Below are positions 11,291-21,262 of a stretch of DNA of 64,000 nt, piece by piece. Where the stretch lies: contig JADDTR010000015.1 of NCBI GenBank assembly GCA_015345905.1, forward strand, positions 62,001 through 126,000. The letters are read 5' to 3'. The notes under the pieces are model-generated. The model was not told the origin of the DNA and ran no database searches. It saw only the letters and a program-made list of their open reading frames with translations. Every line of letters starts with the position of its first letter. Position 1 is the first letter of the stretch. The stretch comes from Aotearoamyces nothofagi. Lineage: Eukaryota; Ascomycota; Leotiomycetes; Leotiales; Tympanidaceae. Made by a program: the position numbers and the translations under genes.

Positions 11291-11368
11291 GAGAGAGGGA
11301 GAGGGGGAGGGAGAGAGAGGGAGAGAGAGAGGGAGGGAGAGGGAGGGAGAGGGAGAGAGAGGGAGAGC
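11291..11368. repeat. polypurine (GAGAGGGAG)n tract
   Basis: Nearly 80 bases of almost pure G/A with AGAGGGAG periodicity. With the polypyrimidine tract 1 kb away, it is a mirror-type sequence able to form triplex DNA. Confidence 0.85.
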
Positions 11369-13166
11369 AATGGAAGCATCGATACAGACACGGCAAGGAG
11401 CTGAAATAAGCAACGACGGCAGGACGTATCGTCTCGAATATGAAATAATCATCAGCGACAGTAGCGGCGCCGTCGTCGCCGTGCCTGTGGGCACTATGAG
11501 TTTTTCATTTCGGCCAGACGAAGAGCTTGGCTGGTATATTGATTGTCTATTGCCGCCTCTGGCTTCATCCTCACAGCTCTGGTCGAGGTGAAGAGTTCGA
11601 ACGTTTCCTCACAGCAGCAATAATGTATACAGCTGTGCTCGTGGTCTGTTGGCCCGGCAGCGACGTTAAGGTGATAAGGAAATATTTGGCTGCTTTGCTC
11701 GCCGGCGGCTATGTGCTGGCTGTCTTTGACTGCTTGGGGGGGGAACCATTGATGCCGAAGGAGGATCGAAAGGATCTCGTCTTGGCGTACATACGTAGTA
11801 GAGAACTTATATGACTTGCCTGGTAGAGACTCTGATCTGACAGCCGCGTGACTAGAAAAGGCCCGAGCCGTCTGGTGCCCGGCCGCGCACTCTAGCGCAA
11901 CGTGACTGGGCGCCTGGCATTTCTATTTTGAAACGAGAGCCCGTCTCCACGTGCTGATATAAGGTTGATGAGACGTACTGTATGTACCATCGAGCCATCT
12001 GCGGGCCCCGACGTCACACCGCGGCTCGCGCAGGCAAACGAGCCAGGCTGTTCAGAACAGCAGATCTCCCAGAGTCTGCAATGCGGCACTGAGGCGCTCG
12101 TGCAACGAGCTGATGCTGCTGCTGCTTGGCTGCGCAAGGAGCGGAGTGAGATTGGACGTCATTCCATCGGCTGGGGCCACTCGTCGGAGGAGGGGTTCTA
12201 GCACAGCCATGATATGATAGCTGTGGGACGAGGGTCCCGAGTCTCCTGCGGTGCCCGTCCTCACAGACCAGACCGCACATGCAGTGCTGGTAGGGCGGAG
12301 GTGGCTGGGTCCGTGCAGCTGGAGACGAGAGCTGACGATGCGAGATCTGAAGCCTTGTTGATCCTCTGGCCCTGCGGCCCTATGATCTCCTTTGATACAA
12401 GGGGCCGTCGCGTGGCAGCCCGGCTGCGCTGTCCGCTCTGGGCCGCGGCAGCAGGGCTATGTACGGCATCCCCTTGATTGGGCATGTGTGGGAGGAGGTC
12501 CCCTCTGCGGCGAGCGGCAGAGGGCCGAAGGGAGCATTCTTGCGAGGTCCGGCGATGCATTGGGCAAGTCGTAGGGGGAGCCCGCGGCCGATTCCATACG
12601 TGCGGGCTGGCAGTGCCGCTGCAGATTTTTTTCTCTCCGGCAGGTACAAGAGCTGCGTGGCTTGCTGTGTTCCGAGCGCGGTATAGCGGCTCGCGAGCTT
12701 GCCGCGGCAGGGTGTCGCGATAGGCCGGGTTTCGAGGGGGAGCTTTCCTGGACGCCGCCAGCGCGTCGGCCACTCCGTAAGTTGCACGGGACAGCGTGGA
12801 AAAGCCTGGGTTTTCTCGCTCTCCGTCCAAACCACGGCAAGCAAAGGGTCCGAATTCGGGCTATGTCAGGGCTCACCACTGCTGCTGATGCTGCAGTTTC
12901 TGTCTGGGCAAAATCGATGCTGCGGACGACGTAGGGAAAGATTCAGCATGTTCATGGCTCGGGTTTGTATTGTGCTGTACACATCGGCGGCCGCGGGCCA
13001 GCCCACTAGGGCTGGGGTCGAGAATGGCATTGTTGTTCCCTACTGTACTGTATCGGTAGATCTAATAATGGCACCAGCCAGAGCTGCGAGGGTTTCCCCG
13101 AGGGCCAGGGGAGCTCGAGCCATGCGGCATTGGAGATTGGAGATCCTGTACGGAGGAAGCTCGTAT

Positions 13167-13214
13167 TGACTGACTGATTGATTGATTGATGCTACTGCTG
13201 CTGCTGCTGCTGCT
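13167..13214. repeat. (TGAT)n and (CTG)n microsatellites
   Basis: TGAC/TGAT tetramers at 13167-13190 are followed at once by seven CTG triplets at 13195-13214. Confidence 0.85.
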
Positions 13215-13631
13215 CGTAGACTGTCACGGAGATGGCAGCGACATTCGACATCTGTCCCGATCACCGCAGATGAGATGATGACAGCTGCACTCGGTCGGTA
13301 TCGCATGCACGTCTTGGCCACGCCGCAATATCTTCCTTGCCATTTTTTTTCGCAGCTCTGCTGGTATCGTGTGCATGGCCGCCATCGGACCGAACCTGGC
13401 TTACTGTATGTCTCTGGCCAGAGCCAACATGCCCCTATTGACAATGCGGTAGCCATGTCCGAGATTGCCCCAAGATGGCGGAGATATCAGATCGAGGGAC
13501 GGCTTAGGGCGGAACATGCAGCACAGGGTATCATGGCTGGACTAGAGAGAGAAAAAAAGGGAGAAAAAGTAGGCTGGGGCGAAGAAAAATGACGGAGAGG
13601 CCTGTCAGGTACATCCATACTTGCTGTCAAT

Positions 13632-13661
13632 GGCAGGGCAGGGCAGGGCAGGGCAGGGCAG
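13632..13661. repeat. (GGCAG)n pentanucleotide repeat
   Basis: Six perfect 5-bp units of GGCAG. Confidence 0.85.
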
Positions 13662-13750
13662 GCCGGCTTCGCCAGGGCGCACGCTGCGACGGCATTGCGA
13701 CTACTGTACAGTAAGTACATGCTTCCTGCCGCAGCGCCGGACCCTGACGA

Positions 13751-13810
13751 GCTGGCAGGCACTGGGAGGCGCTGGCGGGCATTGGCAGGCACTGGCGGGC
13801 ACTGGCGGGC
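13751..13810. repeat. 10-bp minisatellite A
   Basis: Six units of consensus [G/A]CTGGCGGGC on an exact 10-bp period. It is diverged enough to be old. Confidence 0.85.
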
Positions 13811-13860
13811 GCTGGCACTGGCACGGCGGGGGCAGCTGTTGGGCGTGCGTGTCACGCGTG

Positions 13861-13920
13861 GCAGGCTCTGGCAGGCTCTTGCAGGCTCTTGCAGGCTCTT
13901 GCAGGCTCTCGCAGGCTCTC
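13861..13920. repeat. 10-bp minisatellite B
   Basis: Six units GCAGGCTCT[G/T/T/T/C/C] on an exact 10-bp period. Only the last base varies. It sits 50 bp from minisatellite A, which has the same period. Confidence 0.9.
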
Positions 13921-14426
13921 GCAGCTCCCCCCGTCTGGCGGCCAACGTCGTGGCCGCGGTCCGCCGTGGCCGTCATCGCCGTGGCCGTCGCCTGCTGCCC
14001 CGGTATCGAAACTGTCTAGCGCATCTCCGCTAAGCCAAGCACACCGCGCTGGTGAGCACTCCCAGGATCTCTCAGCCGCCTGGTCGACGTAAACCCAATG
14101 AGTCGAGCAACCACCGGAAATCCCCCCCCCCAGCATCCATCATCCCTTCTTGCCCATCATTGTTCATCATCCGCCCGCTGCACAGTGCACGCAAGCATAC
14201 CTACGCCTGCTGCCGTCTACTCTGCCGCTGCCGCTCTTCTTCTGACCCTCTTCTTCTAGCTCTCAAGGATTGCCGCATACCAGCACCCCCGCCTTTGACC
14301 ACGCATACCACCATCTAAAACACCGCCTCTTTCGAAGGCTAGTGCTCTCAGAGATTCCCGAACTCGGACGGCAGCGACGCTCCTCCTCGCACATCCTCCA
14401 TCGTAGCTTCCTTTCGCTGCTCGATC

Positions 14427-14433
14427 TATAAAT
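14427..14433 (+). promoter_or_regulatory. TATA box of the metacaspase gene
   Basis: TATAAAT lies 183 bases upstream of the metacaspase ATG at 14610 and is preceded by a CT-rich stretch typical of fungal promoters. Confidence 0.45.
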
Positions 14434-14609
14434 CCTCGAGGTTTCCCGTCTCGGGCCTGATCTGTGCTGTCTTCTGAACCATCCCAAATCTTGGTCCGAA
14501 CGACCTCCGGCGACTCCAAGCGCCCTCCGGCGTGGGCCTCTACACCGATCAATATCAACTCCTCTCAGTAGCGTCATCGCCATCAGCATATACACAGCAA
14601 GGCAATAAT

Positions 14610-16449
14610 ATGTCGGGTTATCCAGGCCAAGGTTACAATGGCGGTGGTTACGGACCTCCGCCCCACCAGTACCCACCCCAAAATTACTCCTCTCCGTAGG
14701 CTTCGAGGGTTACCCTCAAACTCAGATATGTGCTTACACTGATCTCAGGCCTCCTCCAAACTATGGCGGCTATCCACCGAATCCACCCAATCCGCAATAC
14801 GGATATCAACCACCTCCCCCACAACAGCCTTATGGTTATTCACAGGTATGCTTTGCCCATTCGGAGCGGTGATGGTAGCTAAGACTATGATAGCCTCCAC
14901 CACAGCAATATGGCGGATACGGCGGCGCTCCCCCAAATCAAGAACAGTATGGTAGACCTGGTATGGCAAGGATTCTACTCCTCTGATGACAGTGGCTGAT
15001 GATCTTTATGCTTAGGCATGCCGTCAGTCAACTCGAACGCATATATGAATGGTAACCATCAAGCTCCTCCTCCGCCTCCTCAAGGAATGCATAGCTTCGG
15101 GCAAGGTGCCCCACAAGGTTATGCTTTCCAGTATTCGAACTGTACAGGCCGAAGAAAAGCGCTTCTTATTGGTATCAACTACTTTGGACAAAGGGGGCAA
15201 TTGCGAGGATGCATAAACGACGTTAAAAACATGTCGTCATACCTCATTGAGAGTTTTGGATACAAGAGGGAGGATATGGTCATTCTGACAGATGATCAGC
15301 AAAACCCTATGAGTCAGCCAACAAAGCAGAACATATTACGAGCGATGCACTGGCTCGTTAAGGATGCTCAACCAAACGATTCGTTATTCTTCCATTACTC
15401 GGGTATGCCTAGTATACCTCCTTTACATCACAAATACTAATTTAAGCAGGTCATGGCGGCCAAGCCAAGGATTTAGATGGAGATGAGGACGATGGCTATG
15501 ATGAGGTGATCTACCCAGTTGATTTCAGACAAGTCGGCCACATTGTCGATGATGATATGCATGCAATTATGGTATCCCCTCTTCAACCTGGTGTTCGCTT
15601 GACCGCCATCTTCGACTCGTGCCACTCTGGAACAGCACTCGACTTGCCATATATTTACTCGACGCAAGGTGTTCTCAAGGAGCCCAACCTTGCAAAGGAA
15701 GCCGGACAAGGTCTCCTCAGCGTCATCTCGTCTTACAGCCGTGGTGATCTTGGCGGTGTTGCAACTAATGTCATGGGATTCTTCAAAAAGGCCACAACAG
15801 GAGATGATGCCTACAACAGGACTCTGGCTACCAAGACTTCTCCTGCGGATGTAATCATGTGGTCCGGTAGCAAAGATGATCAGACATCGTTAGTGAATAT
15901 TTTCCTTGCGTCTCATTGAAATGATTATGTATATATGGATGGGATTCTCTTGGATTAGGAGGTAGTATTGGTATTCGGCGTTGGGATATCCCATGAGCAA
16001 AGCTCTGGCTGGCGGTGGTGATTATCCGCTACATCATGTATATAGCATACCTCTTTCTCTTGCAATGCTCTAAGTTCATGCTCTGGCTCTGTAGCCACGA
16101 CATGGATTTAGAGCTGCGAGTCACGTTGGATCCCCCACACCATTTTTGTTACTTTCTTTTACTAAGATATTCCCTAACCTTACTAACGAACTTTACAGAG
16201 CCGATGCAAGCATTGCTTCGCAAGCTACGGGTGCAATGTCCTGGGCCTTCATCACCGCCTTGAAGAAGAATCCACAACAGAGCTATGTCCAGCTCCTCAA
16301 TAGTATTCGTGACGAACTGGCGACGAAATACTCCCAGAAGCCGCAGCTGAGCTGTAGCCACCCTCTCAGTATGTATACTTGAGATATAGGAAACATCCGT
16401 CGGAAACTAATTTCTTTTGTTAGATACCAATTTGCTCTTTGTCATGTAG
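14610..16449 (+). CDS. MCA1: type I metacaspase
   Basis: Seven exons (14610-14695, 14749-14845, 14894-14960, 15016-15402, 15450-15888, 16199-16368, 16424-16449) give 423 aa. All junctions are GT..AG and in phase. Residues 1-110 are a Gly/Pro/Tyr/Gln-rich prodomain ([16 protein letters not shown]) of the kind that drives aggregation of yeast Mca1. The caspase fold follows: [12 protein letters not shown], the catalytic His214 in HYSGHGGQ (split by intron 4) and the nucleophile Cys270 in [13 protein letters not shown]. The end, [16 protein letters not shown], is the usual fungal metacaspase terminus. Members cleave after Arg/Lys with calcium and act in protein quality control, ageing and cell death. 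Intron 5 is 310 nt, far longer than the others. Retaining it would stop the protein soon after [10 protein letters not shown]. Confidence 0.95.
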
Positions 16450-16737
16450 ATATAGCTCACCTCCGGTGGTGGATCCCCGGCAGCAACATCGGTTGCAAGG
16501 GAAAGGAACTACATATTCTTAGCGGAATATGACTTGGCCTAAAAGGGCAATCATGATCAAATGTTATTAGGATATAATGAGTTGCACTGAAAATGTAATC
16601 TAAAGACTATAAAAATTATGCCATTCAACGTTGCCCATACACAAGCCTTCATCCAATGCCTGTGGAATAAATAACCCGCTGAACGCCTAACAATGATAAC
16701 ACCAACAAAACCCATATCCACAAGAAAGACACCCGAC

Positions 16738-19700
16738 TCAATACACGGCACTCTTCCTCGTCTTCCGTTTCATGACCTCTAAGCTTGTGACCAGCCGCTC
16801 GTGTATCTTCCTGTTCTTGGCCCATTTCTCCGCGCCGCGCTTCATCCGCACGCCGGCCATGACCATGAGGGCCACGGTCTTCAGCGAGGGCTTGCTCTCA
16901 CTAAGAACGGTGCGGTCAGGAGTGATGCCCATCTGCTGGAGCATCTGGAGATCCGCGGCGTTGCTGTTCACAGTTAGTACCGGGGAGGGTTAGGGGTTAG
17001 GGGGGGGGAAACAGGGGTGGCGGGGAGGAGGACTAACCAAGCACCGAAGAGCTCGACCTGCAGCAGCATGAACCTCTTCGCATAGGCCGCGTCGGCCCTC
17101 AGGCCTTCCTCGCGCCTGCACCTCGCGCGCAGCCACTCGATCTGCATCGCAAGGCCTCTCAGCTCCTTGCTGTGCCGCCTCTCTCTCTCCTCTCCTTCCC
17201 TGGCGAGCGAGTCGTTTCCGCGCAGCTCGCTGATTGACGTGTTTGGGAACCTGACGCCTCTGCTCAGGGCACGCTTCTCGTCGTCCCAGCTCTGTCGGGC
17301 CTTCTTGAAGTCTCTCTGCAGGCCTTCCAGCTCCTCGGTTGCGCGGAGTGCGTGTTCGCGTTGGGTCGCCCGCTCGTCGCGCACGCGCTTGAGCTGAGAG
17401 CGGAGCTCTGTTTCTGCTTGCGAAAGCTTTTTGATGGCCGTGTCGCGCGATTTTACAACGAGCTCAAGCTCTTCGGCTTGGATTTGAGTGTCACGCAACA
17501 TGTCATGCAGGTCGCGGCGCTCTACAGCCATGGTGCGGTCTTCACCTGCGTTTTCGCGCTCGATGTGGAGCTCCTTCTCAAGACGTTCGATCTTAGATCG
17601 CAAGCGTGTAATGGTCTGCTCCGCCGCGGCATTCTTTGCTTCTAGGTCGTCTTTCACAAGGAGAGCACGGGATAGGTCTTGCTCTAGGAGATCTTTCTCG
17701 GACTCCCACGTAGACATCTTAGATTGCAAGTCGAGATTTGCGGCTGAAACCTTACGTGCAGAGTCCCGCTCGACATCCTTAAGTTGCGTACGGATATCCT
17801 TAATGGTCTGGTGAGCTGCTGCAAGTTGGTGACGGACTTCGATGATTTCAGATTTACGGGCTGAACCGGTTGATGAGGAATGTGGGGATGAAGTTTTTAG
17901 ACGGGAGATCTCGGCATCATGGACTTGACGTTCAAGGTCTGTAATTTGACGCTTGAGGCCACGCAAGGTATCTTTCTGAGCAACCTCGCGTTGGAGATAC
18001 TCAATCTCCTTTTGGTGTGCTGAAGATAGGTCACGGCGCAGGAGTGAAAGCTCCTCGTTTGAACCATCTTGCTCGTTTCCGGAAGATATCTGAGCCTCAA
18101 GCTCCCGGATACGGAGCTCGAGACGCTGAATAGTCTGTTTTGCTGAAACGAGTTCTCGATTTCCGCCTAGCATCTTCTGTAACTCTAGGATATTGGTGTT
18201 TAGACGAGCCTCTTCAGCGCTGGCTCGCTCAATTTCATCTTGTAATTCTTTCTCCACGGCCTGTCGCTCCTCCGAAAAGACCTTTATCTCGTCCCGCAAA
18301 CGACGAACTTCCATGTCAACCTTCATCTTCGATTTTCGGAGTTCGATTTTTTCCTGGTCTATACGGAATGTGTCTTGCGACTGCTGCATCATATCTTTAA
18401 ACTGGCTCTTGATCTCGTCACGTTCAACTTCCACGTCGACGGCATCTGCTCGCAAAGAGTGCATGTCCACTTGGACTTTGGCAAGCTGATCTTGCAAATA
18501 TTGCTTCTCCTTCTTGATATTGGAAAGATGCGTCTCAACATCTTTCAGCCTCATACCTAACTGTTCTCGAGATCCTTCAGCGTAGTTTGATGTCGCGTTA
18601 ACCACGTCCTGCTTGAGGATGTCTAACTCTTTTCGTAGCCTCTGGGATTCCTCGTTGGCAGAATTAATGTCGGCTTGGGCTCGGTCACTTTCGTCGTCCA
18701 GGGTAGTTTGAAGGACTTCGATTTCATCCTCGAGTGCTTCGACCTTCTCTACTAATGACTTCTGCTCACGCTGACTGAGCCTTAGCTCCTCTTTCACGAT
18801 TGAGAGCTCAGATCGTACTTCGTCCAAGGCATTTTGTCGACTCTGTATATCGGCGTTCAGCTCCTCAACACGTTTATTGAGAGCGGCCTCTTCATGTAAA
18901 TGTCTCTCCTTCTCACTGTTGAAAGCTTCTTGCAATTTAATTTCCTTACTTGAAAGGGTACCTTCGGATTCTTGTAGCTTGTCGATAGTGCGCTTCAGAC
19001 CGGCTGCCTGTTCCTCGGCCCGTTCCCGCTGGGATTCGAGATTCCGTCTTTCACTATCCCATTTATCATTATTATCATCGTGTAGACGCTCCTTCTCTCG
19101 TACGTCAGCGCGGAGGTCCTCGATATCATCATTAAGACGATCAATTTCGCTCTTGTATTGGTCCCGGACTTCACGCTCGCCCTGCAATGCTAACGTCTTT
19201 TCATGATCAAGCTTATCCTCAAGATCCTCAATGGTCGCGCGAGCTTTTTTCAACTCTTTCTGTAGTCCCGCTGATTCAGCAGTCAGGGCATCGTGGCGGA
19301 CTTGTAGAAGATCCTTCTCATCAGTCTTTCGGCGTAAATCCTCTTGGGCGTCTTGAAGCTGGGTAGCAAGGTTCTTGCATTCATTTTCTACCTTGTCACG
19401 CTCCTGATGTGCTAGTTCAATATCGTTCCTAAGCTTCTTTTCTCGCAGTCCGCTATCTTGTTCTAAGCCCTCAATCTTTTTCTGGAGTTTTTCGACCTCG
19501 CTAGTCTTGGCGGCATGTTGTTCCTGTAGTGATGTGTGTTTATCCCGGAGATCTTCCAGTTCATCTTGCATCCTGTTTGCCTTCTCTTCGATCTGCCTGC
19601 TCAGACCTTTAGTAGTAATTGACTTGTTAGCCATCTCATCCTGCAATTCTTCGAGGTCCGCAGTAGCGCGATCTTTCTCAGCTAGAGCTTCTTGATGATT

Positions 19701-20921
19701 CTCTTTAGCTTCCGCGATTTCAATGTTTAATCTCTTGATGTCTTGCTCCAATTCTGCGATCGTCTCTTTGGCGTCTTCGAGTTCGTCGTTGAATTGTGCC
19801 TTCTCTTCAAGCTCCACCTCCCGACGCTTGGCCACTTTCATGGCTTCTTCAAGATCAGAGATCTCGCCATCACGTTCGTTGACTTGAGCTTTGAGATTAT
19901 CTACCTCTTCATCGCGCTCATCAATCATTCGATCTTTCTCGCGGAGGTCGGCTTCTAAGTCGCCAATCTCATCTCGAAGTTTTTCAACTTGACCGTTTTG
20001 ACGCTCTAGTTCCCGATTTTTTTTAAGTAGATCTTGAACCTCTAAATCCTTGTCGTCTAGGTCCTGTCTTAGTCGCTCCAACTCTTCTTGCACACCCTCG
20101 TCTGCGTACTTTCGCCGGACCTTTTCCTGCATTTCCAAAACTTGCTGTCGATATTCTTCGAGATCGCGTTCAGCAGTGGTCAGTGTCTTCCGATATCGAT
20201 GGAGCTCTTTCTGCATAGTGACCTTGTCGACCTTGAGCTCTGTATTTTCCTTCAGCGCTATCTCGCTGAAACCAGGGCCAGCTTTCCGTAACGCCTCCTC
20301 CAAGAAATGAATTTTCAGCTTCAAGCCAAAATTCTCCTTCTCAATTTTGTCAATAACGCTCTCTTGTTCCCTTAGAGACAGTTGATTGCCATCTTGGAGG
20401 ACGTTGGCGCCTTCATTTCGTCGTGGTAACAGCGCCATTGGTGTGGAAGCTGCGCTACTACTTTCAATTTGCGGTATAGGTGTGCCATTCATGTAGGATC
20501 CATTGCGCGAATCTTCGCCGTATATTGAACTGCCCATATTGGGTATTGGGCTGAGGTCTTCAGCGATGTTGTCCAATCCTCCTGGCTTAAGAAATGCTGG
20601 TGTTTGAGGAATACCATTTTCCTTTCCAAACCTCATTGCACTATTTCGAGTAGCACTTTTAAGCAGAGGTGTAAACTCTCCACCTCCAAAGGTATTTGGC
20701 AGATTCCGTCTGTCGCTGAAGGGCACGCGACTTCGAGGCGTCCTGAGATTAATAGCGCCGCGCCTGCCATTTTGTAATTGCTGTATGAGATTATTGTTGT
20801 CCTTAGAAGGCGATTGGAATGATTGCTCTTGGGAAATATCGAAATCAGGTTGGTTCGTAAGGTAGGTAGCATCTCCAATATTGGTTCGAGGCGTATCGAG
20901 GCCGATGCCAGGTTGCACCAT
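16738..20921 (-). CDS. apsB: ApsB/Mto1-type gamma-tubulin recruiting protein
   Basis: Exons 20921-17038 and 16963-16738 give 1369 aa. The 74-nt intron has GTTAGT, a TACTAAC branch site and CAG. Residues 1-180 are Ser/Pro-rich. Residues 184-255 (SVIDKIEKENFGLKLKIHFL and following) match the CM1/centrosomin N-terminal motif, which binds the gamma-tubulin complex. The next thousand or so residues are almost continuous coiled coil. At about 1262-1295, EWLRARCRREEGLRADAAYA lies in the region that resembles the Mto2-binding/MASC domain of fission-yeast Mto1, reaching across the splice junction. ApsB places microtubule-organising centres at septa and spindle pole bodies and is needed for nuclear positioning. 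CM1 is shared with Pcp1/Spc110, but the C-terminal domain favours Mto1/ApsB. Confidence 0.9.
16981..17008. repeat. G-quadruplex-prone telomere-like tract inside an apsB intron
   Basis: The plus strand carries GGGG-A-GGG-TTA-GGGG-TTA followed by eight or more G. This fits the four-run G-quadruplex rule and includes two TTAGGG-like units. It lies within the 74-nt intron, so the pre-mRNA carries the C-rich complement. Confidence 0.75.
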
Positions 20922-21262
20922 AGCTGTGGTGCAAGAGCTCGTCGAGCTCTATTGCGGTAAATACTAGTAATACTTTAACTGAGATGAAGGTCCAAAATGC
21001 AACAACGTAGCCATCTACGCCGAAAGCAAAGGTGAATGCAATGTTGATTTAAGTTATCAAAAGCTGTTCTTGTCTGCGCGATTCGCGTGTGGTTTGTTTA
21101 CTCCACACGCTAGCCTGAGGCATGTATGCAGTAGTATCTCGAGAACCTTGTCAACTACATCAGCCTTAACCCATAACCCCAGCGGGAAAATCGTCATGCG
21201 GGAGCGACGAACTTTTGTTGCTACGTCTAGAATTTCGTCCAGGTTCACTGACTACAAACATC
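20922..21262. other. divergent promoter region apsB / Ecdysoneless
   Basis: This 341-bp gap between two start codons is moderately AT-rich. A short inverted GAGCTC..GAGCTC pair lies at about 20936-20951, next to the apsB start. No other element is recognised. Confidence 0.5.

Larger units (their letters stand above)
5645..14609. other. 9-kb gene-free, GC-rich, repeat-dense island
   Basis: No supportable gene lies between the divergent zinc-finger and metacaspase genes. Open frames here are long only because the DNA is GC-rich. Their translations are runs of Arg, Pro, Ala, Cys and Ser with no domain, and opposite-strand frames are equally open. The stretch from 5645 to about 6300 may be leader and promoter for the zinc-finger gene, and 14050-14609 looks like promoter and CT-rich leader of the metacaspase gene. 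Between them are many tandem repeats and GTAC-rich palindromes, listed separately. I see no transposase, reverse transcriptase or long terminal repeats. Confidence 0.6.

Noticed and set aside
12261-12880. Overlapping open frames on both strands
   Set aside because: Composition-driven. No recognisable protein.
13751-13920. CRISPR-like array
   Set aside because: Units are contiguous 10-mers without spacers and the genome is fungal, so it is a minisatellite.
5900-14300. Old retroelement or other transposon
   Set aside because: No reverse transcriptase, transposase or capsid-like frame, no paired terminal repeats and no target-site duplication could be seen by eye. A repeat-library search would be decisive.
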